From: Liolophura sinensis
Taxonomy: Eukaryota > Mollusca > Polyplacophora > Chitonida > Chitonidae
Assembly: GCF_032854445.1 (NCBI RefSeq)
Contig: NC_088301.1
Span: 11,094,281-11,158,280, forward strand
DNA: 64,000 nt
Direction of reading: 5' to 3'
Part shown: positions 13,187 through 24,500 of the stretch, in pieces
Position numbering within the stretch: position 1 is the first letter of the stretch
Layout of the letters: each line of letters begins with the position of its first letter
Program-made: the position numbers and the translations under genes
Notes under the pieces: model-generated
Told to the model about the DNA's origin: nothing
Databases searched by the model: none
Seen by the model: the letters and a program-made list of their open reading frames with translations, nothing else

Positions 13187-13310
13187 CCTTAGCTTGCTTG
13201 CTGGACGGACGTTAACTTGTTTGTGGGGGACCCACGTTATTCTGCTTGTGGGGCCCACGTTAACTTGATTGTGGGACCGACTTTAACTTGCATGAGGGAC
13301 CGACGCCCCT
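13187..13310. repeat. Short imperfect tandem repeat
   Basis: Four to five variants of TTAACTTG-x-TTGTGGG(G)ACC(C/G)AC, about 27-30 bp each. Confidence 0.6.
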
Positions 13311-13312
13311 GT

Positions 13313-13490
13313 GGTCGCAGTCTAACGTACTAACGCAGACCATTTGTGCATACTGGTACGTCACGTAGCAATGTGCGACAGTAACTTGCCAAAAGTTGGT
13401 GGTTTACGCCCGGCAAACCGGTGCTATCCACCTACGAAATTACCGCGGTAATAAAAGTGAAAAGTTCTTGAATAAATAAATAAATAAAGT
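13313..13490 (+). mobile_element. Putative SINE with AAATAAATAAATA tail
   Basis: A tRNA-like start (GTGGTCGCAGTCTAACGTAC) is followed by GTTGGTGGTTTACGCCCGGC, GTGAAAAGTTCTTGA and an (AAAT)n tail. It shares its central phrase with the element at 9,775. Confidence 0.5.
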
Positions 13491-13945
13491 CAAGAGCATG
13501 TCCAGCTTTCATTGCACTAAAAAAAAAAAAAAAAACAAAGAAAAAAAACCAACAACCCAGAACAGTCACCCACTATTGCAATGATCAAGGAAGTGAGGAA
13601 GTTTGCGTATACACGTAGAACATAATATCATGCAGTACAAGTGAACACTATAACACAAACTACAGAACTGAGAAATAAAGAGAGCTCATTTTATTGTAAT
13701 AAACTTTTCCCTTCATTGAAAATTTCCCAAAGATATACAGAAAATACATTTTAAACACATACATAAACATAAAATTACACTGAGTCCAGTTAAGTAAAGA
13801 AATCAAGTGTAAAGAACAGAGAATTAAACAATATCAGTGAATTTGGACTGTGCGTCTTCAAAACCTACCGGAAGTTGACTAAACACGCAACCCTAGCTTG
13901 ACAGTCAAAAGAACGATCAGAATATATGCAAAGGTAAAGTGCTTT

Positions 13946-14140
13946 GGTTTATTTATTTTTTTGAGTGGTGTTTTACTCAAGAATATTTCACTTATACGAC
14001 GCCGGCCATCATAGGTAGGAGGAAGACGGACAGGGGGAAACCTACGACTATCCGCACGTTGCTGCGAGATCTTCAGACCATATTGGTGAGAGACTCCTGG
14101 TTCATTGCGCCATGCTGGCAAGCTAACCATCTCGGCTAAA
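13946..14140 (-). mobile_element. SINE family A with internal deletion
   Basis: Minus-orientation copy from the TTTATTT tail through CACTTATACGACGCCGGCC to ACCATATTGGTGAGAGACTC and a degraded tRNA-like head (CAAGCTAACCATCTCGGC). The segment between CTTCAGACC and CATATTGG is shortened. Confidence 0.8.
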
Positions 14141-14292
14141 GTGCTTTGAAGTGCCGTTTCAATCGATGTATACTGAACAGTCGAAGAGAGGCATGTCTTT
14201 CTGTCCAGTTTTAAAAATGAAGACAAAACGCGTTTTTACAAATTTAATCACTCATTTTAATATTTAACATAATATTTTAATATTCCGGACAC

Positions 14293-16400
14293 AAGAAAGT
14301 TTGTATCAGGAAGGTGTTCCTGTTTTAGCTTGTGTCAGGAAGATGTTTCTGTCGAAGCTTGTGTCAGGAAGGTGTTTCTGTCTATGCTTGTGTCAGGTAG
14401 GTGTTTCTGTTTAAGTGTCAGGAAGGTGTTTCTGCCTCGGCTTTTGTCAGGAAGGCGTTTCTGTCTTGTTATGCCCCAGGACGTGATTCTACCTTAGCTT
14501 GTGTCAAGAAAGTGTTTTTGTCTTAGTTTGTGTCAGGAAGGTGTTTCTGTCTTAGTTTGTGTCAGGAAGGTGTTTCTGTCTATGCTTGTGTCAGAAAGGT
14601 GGTTGTCTCAGCTCGTGTCAGGAAAGTGTTTCTGCCTTAGCCTGTGTCAGGAAGGTGTTTCTGTCTAAGCTTGAGTCAGGAAGGTGTTTCTGTCTAAGCT
14701 TGTGTCAGGAAGGTGGTTGTGTCAGGAAGGTGGTTGTGTCAGGCAGGTGGTTGTGCCAGGAAGGTGTTTCTGAAGTTTTTGTCAGTAAGGTGTTTTTGTC
14801 TAAGCTTGTGCAAGGAAGGTGTTTCTGTCTTAGCCTGTGTCAGGAAGGTGTATCTGTCTAAGCTTGAGTCAGAAAGGTGTTTCTGTCTAAGCTTGTGTCA
14901 GGCAGGTGGTTGTGTCAGGAAGGTGTTTTTGTCAGGAAGGTGTTTCTGTCTAAGCTTGAGTCAGGAAGGTGTTTCTGTCTAAGCTTGTGTCAGGAAGGTG
15001 TTGCTGTCTAAGCTTGTGTCTGGAGAGTGTTTCTGTCTGTGCTTGTGTCAGGAAAGTGTTTCTGTTTAAGCTTGTGTCAGGAAGGTGTTTCTGTCTATGC
15101 TTGTGTCAGGCAAGTGTTTCTGTCTAAGATTGTGTCAGGAAGGTGTTTCTGTTTTAGCTTGTCAGGCAGGTGGTTGTGTCAGGAAGGTGTTTTTGTCAGG
15201 AAGGTGTTTCTGAAGTTTTTGTCAGTAAGGTGTTTTTGTCTAAGCTTGTGCAAGGAAGGTGTTTCTGTCTTAGCTTGTGCAAGGAATGTGTTTCTGTCTT
15301 AGCTTGTGTCAGGAAGGTGTTTCTGTTTTGGCTTGTCAGGCAGGTGCTTGCTTCAGGAAGGTGTTACTGCCTTACCTTCTGGTGTTTCTCATAATGTCAA
15401 ATGTTTGTTGGTAGTCCATAAGAAAATAAAGCCAAAATGAAAATTCCTTTAAAAGACTCAAATGTTAATTGGTAACTTGGTTGTTGGTTTGCACTTGCCT
15501 TCTGGTGTTTCTGTCAAAGTTTTTGTCAGGAAGATGTTTTTGTCAGGAAGATGTTTTTGTCAGGAAGATGTTTTTGTCTTAGTTTGTGTCAGGAAGGTTT
15601 TTTTGGTTTAAGCTTGTGTCAGGAATGTGTTTCCGTCTAAACTTGTGTTGGGAAGGTGTTTCTGTCTATGCTTGTGTCAGGAAGGTGTTTGTGTCTAAGC
15701 TTGTGTCAGGAAAGTGTTTGTGTCTAAGCTTGTCAGGCAGGTGGTTGTGTCAGGAAGATGGTTGCGTCAGGAGGGTTATACTGCCTTACATTCTGGTTTT
15801 TCCGTCAAAGTTTTTGTCAGGAAGAAGTTTCTGTCTTAGCTTGTATCAGGAAGGTGTTTTTGTACAAGCCTGTCTCAGGAAGGTGTTTCTGTCTAAGCTT
15901 GTGTCGGGAAGGTGTTTCTTTTTAAGCTTGTGTCAGGAAGGTGTTTCTGTCTATGCTTGTGTCAGAAATGTGTTTCTGTCTAAGCTTGTGTCAGGCAAGT
16001 GTTTCTGTCTAAGCTTGTGTCAGGAAGGTGTTTCTGTTTTAGCTTGTAGGCAATTCGTTGTGTCAGGAAGATGGTTGTGTCAGGAAAGTGGTTGTGTCAG
16101 GAAGGTATTTCTGAAGTTTTTGTCAGGAAGATGTTTTTGTCTAAGCTTTTGTCAGGAAGATGTTTTTGTCTAAGCTCCTGCCAGGAAGGTGTTTTTCAAC
16201 TTTTGTTAGGAAAGTGTTTCTGTCTCAGCTGGTGTCAGGGAGATGTTTCTGTCTTACCTTTTTTAGAAAGACTTTCTGCTATAGTTTGACCTACTGAGGA
16301 GTTTCTGATGAAGCTTTTTTCAATGAAGGTATAATTTTCTGTCTTAGCTTTACAAAAAGCTTTTGTGTCGGTAAAGTGTTTCTGCCTTAGCCTTTGTCCG
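14293..16400. repeat. 2.1-kb array of a ~29-bp minisatellite
   Basis: The unit is close to GCTTGTGTCAGGAAGGTGTT then TCTGTCTAA, with about 65 diverged copies. Short variants such as GTGTCAGGAAGGTGGTT also occur in runs. All-plus open frames with CVRKVFLSKL-like repeats come from the period and low stop content. They lack a start context, splice signals or a domain, so I do not call a gene. The array is interrupted at about 15,388-15,500 by unrelated DNA that also occurs at 18,989-19,095. Confidence 0.95.
15388..15500. repeat. Insert in the 29-bp array, copy of an MCCC2-like intron segment
   Basis: The stretch containing TAGTCCATAAGAAAATAAAG, AAAATGAAAATTCCTTTAAA and CTTGGTTGTTGGTTTG matches 18,989-19,095 (intron 10 of the MCCC2-like gene) at roughly 90% over about 105 bp, same orientation. 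Confidence 0.85.
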
Positions 16401-16469
16401 GTATATGGCTTATGTGCAGTCTCCCTCTTAACTATTGGTATTTTGGTTAATAACGTTTTACTTATTTCC

Positions 16470-16567
16470 GTAGGCTCTCTGGCCGTAAGTGGGAAGGTCT
16501 CTCAGTAACCTGCGGATGCTCGTGGGTTTCCCCCGGGCTCTGCCCCGTTTCCTCCAACCATAATGCT
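16470..16567 (+). mobile_element. SINE family A fragment
   Basis: Central body only: GGCCGTAAGTGGGAAGGTCT, CCTGCGGATGCTCGTGGGTT, CCCCCGGGCTCTG, ACCATAATGCTGG. Head and tail are absent. Confidence 0.8.
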
Positions 16568-16569
16568 GG

Positions 16570-17530
16570 TAATGGAGGTAACTGCCAATTTCCAATATTT
16601 TATGCTGTAACAGGCAAAGAACATCACATTGCCACGGTTGATTTGGTTTTCATTTCTTACATCAGATAAACATTCTGATTTGGGCAATTCTTCCAGTTTG
16701 GAAAATATACAATGATGCATTGGCCATTCAACTGAGCAAATATAATATCACACGGATGGTTTACTCATGAGACTACATTCAACTCCACTGATGTAGACAG
16801 ACGGCACATCTATTTCACTTTCCAGCTTTAATAACTCTGTGCAGCCAGTGATAAGACCAGTGTGATGTGAAATTTCTTCCAGCGCGAACTACATGTATTC
16901 ACACTCATTTACGAGGTTAATTGCTTTCACAGGATTTTAGTCACAGGATTCTAACTTAGTTTGGGTATGGACTTTTTCCTCTCACTAAAGCGTGTATTGT
17001 TTATCTTTTGGGTTTACTTGTTTGTGTTGGAATATGTATCTGTTTGCATTTGCAGATCTGTGTGGCGACCCCCACCTTCTTTTCTCCCCAACACCCTTAA
17101 ACAGCAAAGAAATATCGTGTGGACAAATGCAATGGCTCAAACGATAGGTCTAAATTTTAAACGAAATGTCATTCGCAGATTACGAGAGGGAAGCACACGT
17201 TTATGGGGACGGTCCATTTAAAGTTTATTTAAAATGCTGTAATCATGTATAAGAAATAAAAACTCAATCAATCATATAAAATGATGGTTATGATAATGTT
17301 GCTAGCACTGATTACATGAAAGTGAAAATGTATCCAAGAAGGCACCAGTAATATTCTTGGTTAGACAAATATATATCACAGAAGGATTAAATACAAATAC
17401 TATACATTCAATCAACTCCTCAATTCTGGCTCTTCCGCATTTCAACTAGTAAAAAATGACAGCATTTTTTTTTGGGAGATCACAATTCTTAAGCCACTGA
17501 ATACTGAACACTTTTCACATGAACAACACT
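16570..17530. other. Stretch without recognisable gene
   Basis: AT-rich. A plus open frame at 16,961-17,221 has a hydrophobic start but no family resemblance, and I treat it as chance. Confidence 0.35.
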
Positions 17531-17532
17531 GT

Positions 17533-17957
17533 ACAACAGTTCTGCAAAATGAACTGTAACTCATTGTTGTTATAAACAGTTCTGCAAAATGAACTGTAAC
17601 TCACTGTTGTTAGAAACAGTTCTGCAAAATGAACTGTAACTGTTGTTAGAAACAGTTCTGTAAAATGAACTGTAACTCGTTGTTAGAAACAGTTTTGCAA
17701 AATGGACTGTAACTCACTGTTGTTAGAAAGTTCTGCAAAATGAACTGTAACTCATTGTTGTTAGAAACAGTTCTGCAAAATGAACTGTAACTCGTTAGAA
17801 AGAGTCCTGCAAAATGAACTGTAACTCACTGTTGTTAGAAACAGTTCTGCAAAATGAACTGTAACTAACTGTTGTTAGAAACAGTTCTGTAAAATGGACT
17901 GTAACTAACTGTTGTTAGAAACAGTTCTGCAAAATGAACTGTAACTCATTGTTATCC
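17533..17957. repeat. ~40-bp minisatellite, each unit carrying a hairpin
   Basis: About ten copies of ACAGTTCTGCAAAATGAACT-GTAACTCACTGTTGTTAGAA. Each full unit contains perfect 7-bp inverted arms ACAGTTC ... GAACTGT around an 8-nt loop. Some copies lack 3-7 bp in the spacer, while the hairpin part is the best kept. Confidence 0.95.
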
Positions 17958-18017
17958 TCAGGTCATCATGTCTTCCTCAAAACGAAAGAGATAGGGAGTT
18001 AACAGTCAATCAAACAA

Positions 18018-18180
18018 TTCATTTATTTCTTTATTTGATTGGTGTTTGACGTCATACTCAAAAATATTTCACCTATATGACGGCGGCCAGCATTATGATG
18101 GGTGGAAACCAGGCACAGCCCGGGGGAAACCCGCAACTATCCACAGGTTGCTGGCAGACCTTCCCACGTACAGCCGGAGA
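18018..18180 (-). mobile_element. SINE family A, 5'-truncated
   Basis: TTTATTTGATTGGTGTTTGA tail side, ATATTTCACCTATATGACGG, CCAGCATTATGATGGGTGG, then CTTCCCACGTACAGCCGGAG, where it ends. Minus orientation. Confidence 0.85.
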
Positions 18181-18584
18181 TCAAACAATTGAGACAAGAA
18201 TGAACAATTGCGACAAAAATTAAACACTGAGACAAAGCTCAAACACTGACAATAACAAAACAGAACAAAAGAAAACCTGACAAATCAACACATTCAAGAA
18301 CAATTACCTGTAACTTTCAGACAAGACAAATATGTTAACTAATCTGAACAAAAATCAAACAGGAAGTAATATTTTTCACAACTGAATCTTACAATTTTAT
18401 AAAACCATGCATCAAATACATTGCATGTCCATCATGAAACAAAAATGAAATGTAAAAATATCCCTCACTCACTTGCATGAAAATGAGAATAAAATGTTCA
18501 TTTTCATTCAATTTTGCTATGCTCTTGCTTTGGAATATTTTCCTGAGGCATCCTACAGACTCCTGAATATTTCATCTGTAGAGC
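18181..18584. other. 3' flank of the MCCC2-like gene
   Basis: Probably the 3' untranslated and flanking region of the minus-strand gene. AT-rich with short GACAA/AAACA-rich runs. I could not find a clear AATAAA on the minus strand. Confidence 0.35.
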
Positions 18585-21500
18585 TCACATCCGAATGACG
18601 CGAGACGTTCCCCTCTCAGTCTGACCTCCTTGGGACATGACCTTCACATCGCGACCTCGACTTGTCTGTGACACAATCCTTAGACAGCGACCCAGAACCT
18701 GAAAAACACATACAACGCAGGTTAAAGTGCAGTATGTCATATAAAGACAGTGTACCTGTAAATGACCAGTATGACATGACATCATGAGCTGGTCCGGCAC
18801 ATTGGTGCAATATTAGCATGAACCGGTATAAAAGCATTTCTCCAATACTGCTGACAAAATGTAGGTCAGACAGTTCCGATGTTGCTGACCATTGACATTA
18901 CTTTTCCATCACACAGTATGAAAAAGCGTTCAAGAAAAAGTAGCATATGCTTTTGCATGTGGCCTCTACTTTCACACAAAATGAGAATTTCTCATTATGT
19001 CAAATGTTGGTAGTCCATAACAAAATAAAACCAAAATGAAAATTCCTTTAAAAGACTCAAATGTTAACTGGTAGCTTGGTTGTTGGTTTGAACTTGAGTA
19101 GGACTGCGGTACAGGTGAGTTTTTACCTGTCTAGTATCCTGAGGTACTATGATTCCATCATCCCAGAGCCTGGAGGAACAAAACACAGCAGACATCTCTC
19201 TGCTGAGTTTGTCCTTCACCTCTTTCTCATGACTTTGGGCAGAAGAAGGGCCAGCCTGTGGAGTAAACTGAAAACTGGGTGAAACTTTTCATAAGTCAAT
19301 AATACAGCTTGAAAGAGAGGAGAAATCCAGATAACATCAGCCAATAATCTTTTCACTGTATTTGATTTATCATGTTAAGTTGATGTTAGGAAGATCTACC
19401 AAACAATGTTTTTGGATTTTATGGTATCAATCAAAGAAATTTATATGAGCAAACATAACAACAAATATTTGTCCTTATCCAAAGTTCTCAAGTGAAGTAG
19501 TGTTTTATTTACCACAGGTGTTCCAATAATTTACCAAAGCTGTTCCATTAATTTACCAAAGCTGTTCCATTAATTTCCCACAGGTGTTCCATTAATTTAC
19601 CACAGGTGTTCCAATAATTTACCAAAGCTGTTCCATTAATTTACCAAAGCTGTTCCATTAATTTCCCGCAGGTGTTCCATTAATTTACCACAGGTGTTCC
19701 AATAATTTACCAAAGCTGTTCCATTAATTTACCAAAGCTGTTCCATTAATTTCCCACAGGTGTTCCATTAATTTACCACAGGTGTTCAATTAATTTACCA
19801 AAAGTGTTCCATCAATTTACCACAGGTGCACCATTAATTCACCCACAGGTGTTCCATTAATTTACCACAGGTCCGCCATTAATTTTCCACAGGTGTTCCA
19901 TTAATTTCCCATAATAACAGCCAGTTACAGTATTTAGTTTATTTATACATTGGCCTAATCAGATTAAAAGTCAATATAAGAGGAAAATGTAAGGTAGACT
20001 AATTTGACAATACCACATTTTTCCTACACAATTAGGTCACCTTAAAATATTAAAAGTAAGAAAAGAAAAAAACTGCAAGGATAAAATGTACATATACCTC
20101 TGACATATGAGTGACCATGCTTTGTAACTCCATGGCTCCAATCTTTGCTGAAGGCCAGACAAATAAAAAGTTTGGGCTCATCGACCGACCAGCCTGAAAA
20201 TATGAGATAAAAATGTGGGACCCTATAAGACAAAGTGGATGGCTTGTAGAAACCAGTGATTTCTAACAACTGAGAAAAAAAATGCAACACTTTTATATGG
20301 GCCTTGGTCTCACATATGATCACTGGGCTTACTTTTTACAGTAAAACCACAACACTCCAGTTATCTCCCCTTACCATGAGGTAGTTGTTCATCCCATAAC
20401 TTCCTCCCACCACAACTGTCAGCTTTGGGACGGATGCCAATGTCAAAGCTGACAACATCTTTCCATGATTTTTCACTGTCTCTCCCAGTTGCTCTCCTGC
20501 TTAGTAAAAGATTCAAATCAGTGGTTACTTATTCATTTTACTCTAGGGGTTTAGCCCTGTACTAAAGAATTTGTCCGACGTTTCTTGGGTGGATGATATT
20601 GAATGTTCTGGGGTAAACCACCAGCCTTTGACAGGTAACTTCCCCATATGAAATGTAGAGATGTATGCCATACTGACGAAAGGCAACTGCTCCCTTGTTC
20701 AAAAGTGTATTAGCTAATACTGGTATTAAGTCATAAAGGTATTACATATTTATTATTTAACAAAATCCAGCAACCAATACAACTGTGCAGAGACCAAATG
20801 GAACAGCAGCTGATTTGGTTCATATTTAATACACATTTCACTCAATTATTTTGGGCCAAGTGCAAAACTGAAGACTTGGCTTAAAATTAAATCCGGTGTT
20901 AAGTCCTAGGACAGTTTTGAACAACCGGCCCACGAGCTTCAACTTGAGCAAACTTCATGTCAGAAGACATGAATAGCTACACAAACATCATCAACCAGAG
21001 AATAGTGGATGCAGGGCTGTTGCTTATTCCGTGGCTACCATATGTGGGAAGGTCTGCCAGAAACCTGCGCATGGTCATGGTTTAAGCCCGGTTTTCTCCC
21101 ACCATATATTTCTCCCTCAGTCATATAAGTGAGATATTCTTGAGTACAGCATAAAACACCAATCAAATAAATAAATAAATATCCCCTGGCTAAGGCTAGG
21201 ATTGAACTAATGATTACAAAAATTGAATCAACCTAACCTATAATACACACACAGTACCTATTACACATTAAAACACCAAAAAATGGCAAAACAAACATAG
21301 ACAAAAAGGTGTCTCATGGGACAAATCTCAAACCAACAATCATTAATACATAGCAGTACCCTTAACTCCTTCCTTTGTATGAAATTACATGCACAGAGAT
21401 TTTCAAGACTCATTACGAGAAACACGAAGAGTTTGTGAATCCATTCCATTTCAAGTCTAGAAATTTCGACCACATCTTCATCCCTGTGTACATCTTGCAG

Positions 21501-24500
21501 AAAATTTCTCGAAACCTATTCCCCTATATACCGAGTATATTTAATTCATGGAAGAAATGAGAACAGTGTTAACCTGAGAGGGGTTCCTTGCTGTCTGAAT
21601 GATGGAATGAGTTCTGTAAGAACACCAATGGTATGGATCTGTCTGAACATAGAGTAATAAAGTGAGCTCCCTTGAGAGCTCCATCTCCAGTTATCTCCCC
21701 CTTGTTAGCCACCACACCCACCAGATATCTGTGCCAACATGAAAAATAAGCAGAGTTTACAAAGTTAAACCAGAAAACATCTGTACATCAGAAAATGACA
21801 CACAAAATCGGCATAAGGGTTTATGTTCTTCAGGGAAAAATTAAATACTTTCAGTATACTCAACCAAAAGAAGTTCTCAAGTCAAAAAAAAAATAATCCT
21901 GCATAAAATTTGTAATTGTTGTAAGAGTTATGATAAGTTATAAGACACTACTTATAACAAATTTATGACATTAGAAAACATCCATTTGAAATTCGAACCT
22001 GTACAGTTCACACGGTAACAACAGATATGCCTCTCTTTCTCTTACCCTTCAATTCTGCAGAATCCTGTGACTACAGACGTCCCATATAAAGCTTTGAATT
22101 CATGAAATCGACTTCCATCAATGACTCTTGCCAGTATCTGACCAAAAATAAGAGTGGCAATTGCTGGACTAGTTTACTGGTAGAAGCATAGAAAAGCAAC
22201 CAAGTAAGAAAGATGCCACTCTATGTATCTTCATCCTAGATCAATAATAATCCCCTAGATCCCACCCCCAGATTACAGCTATTAGAGTTATCTCCCCCTA
22301 ACTAACATTTAACAGGACAAAAATGTAATAGAAAAAAAATATAACATGTTAAAAGTTTGGGTCATCTTAGAAAGTGTTGTTTGGAAGAAAATCAATTTTG
22401 ATCAAAAAATAGCCAGAAATCCTAACTCACCCTGTAAACATTGTAGTCATCTATGTTTGTGGGAGCCAGACCTATAAGCTCCTGTGAATCCCACTGTGGA
22501 GCATCCCATTCCTCTGGTGTGGGGTTGGATGAAATATTGAAGGAAGCCACCCCATCCTTGCAAATGGCAAAAGCTTCCTCTTCAGTGTCTGCATAATGAT
22601 CGGTGCACCCGCTCACCCTGACAACCAAACATGAGCCAGTCTTACATGTAATACAGTTAATGCTAATGTATCAGTTTGTGTTTTTACAGTTTTGGAAATC
22701 ATGACATTATGACAGAGTAAAACATCCCACTGTAGTCGTCACTATTCATTAAAATTCTACTAGACATATTGGTGACATATTGGTTCTCATATTTATCTGT
22801 GCCTAGTGCCAAAAAATTTTAGGTGTGGTTCTATTCTTATGGAATGTGTGTGGAAAAGAATTAACAAAAACTACTCGAGGTAGAACTTACAAATTTGATG
22901 CACATATTCTCCTCATTGTGGACAAGACCTGTATAAATTTTGAACTTGGAGGCATTAGTTTTTCTCTTTTTTCTAAATTGTACAGACTTGAAACTTTCAT
23001 TTTCCATTCAGGAAATGTGTTAAAATTTCTCAAAAACTATTTATGATAAGGCTTCCGTCTAAGAAGTGGGGGGGGGGGGGGGTTTGGGGTGGTAGGCATA
23101 GTTTACATTTTACCTGATAAGTATCTGATAACCTGAACCTCATCCCCACTGGTGACTTACGTGGAATGTAAGACAGCTCCTCCCAGGTCATCTGCTGTGA
23201 TCACCTCTCCCGTTGCTGCTTTCACAAGCGGCGGACCTCCCAGGAAAATCCGCCCAATCTTGTTGATGATAATGGCCTCATTGGCCATGACGGGGATGTA
23301 GGCCCCGCCCGCAGTACAACTCCCACACACCACAGCTATCTGACACAGCAACAGAAGAGTTAGTGCCAGTGTGACATAAGATAACCTGTCGTGGGGCATT
23401 ATTATAGACTATACTGCACTGCTCTTAGAGACTTTAGAAAATGTAAATTGGCCAATCTAGGATTAAAAAATGCAGACTGACAATGGTGTGCATGGAGAGC
23501 CTGATGAAAAGCACTATTATTTTCCATGTGAATGACCAGTATCTTGACACACATCCTGACAAACAGTCTGACATGCCTCTGACGTACAATGACACACACC
23601 CTGACACACAACACACCTCCTGACATACAATGACATGTTTTGTGACATCCAATGACACACCTCCTGACACACCCCCTGACATACAACGGCATGCCTCATG
23701 ACATACCTCCTGACATTTGATATGCCTCCTGACATACAATGACACACCTCCTGACATATGACACACCTCCTGACACACCCACTGACACACCTCCTGACAT
23801 ACAATGACATCCTTACACATGTAAAGACACACATCCATACATATAACATGGCATAAAGCATGACATACAACATGGCATACAACATGACATACATCCAGAC
23901 ATACATCCAGATATACAATAACATCTTCTATACATCCTGACAAACTTCCTGTCAATGTCATCCTCACATAGAGCTGCAGCTGAAACAGCTACAGAAGGCT
24001 TTGAAAACATGCAAAGCATTGGTCGTGTATAAGATAACTGCAGCAAAATCATCCCTTACACTTCTGATCCAACAAGGGCAGGCCACAGTTGTTCACATTC
24101 ATTGTGTTATATGCTTAACTTGGTTTATAGCCTACCAAGTAGCCACTGATGATATCTCTCAAACATCAACATTTCATAAAGTCGAAATGAAAAAAACTTT
24201 TTAACTTAAAGTGATATAAACAAAACATTGGCTACATCATGATGAAAACATGCACAGTGCAGTGCCATTACCTGTGGAATTCCTTTAGCAGATAAAATAG
24301 CTTCGTTGTAGAACACTCGACCGCCATGATTTTTATCAGGGAAAATTTCAGCCTGCAAGAAGACATTTCAAAACATGTCAGTAAATATAAATTCAATATA
24401 TTACAAGAGGTGAATACAAAAATTATTCCATTAATTTCTTTACTTGACATTACAAATTACTGTGTATATTCTTCATATGTCTCTTACAAATTACACGTGT

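Noticed and set aside
14559-16289. Long plus-strand open frames with cysteine-rich CVRKVFLSKL repeats, resembling a secreted repeat protein
   Set aside because: They coincide exactly with the 29-bp minisatellite, change frame between neighbouring units, and have no signal peptide, splice-flanked exon or conserved start.
23434-24052. Cysteine-rich minus-strand open frames (CQEVCQ, CHVVCHA) suggesting a small cysteine-rich peptide
   Set aside because: They lie inside intron 3 of the MCCC2-like gene on a TGACACACCTCC minisatellite; all three minus frames are similarly open.
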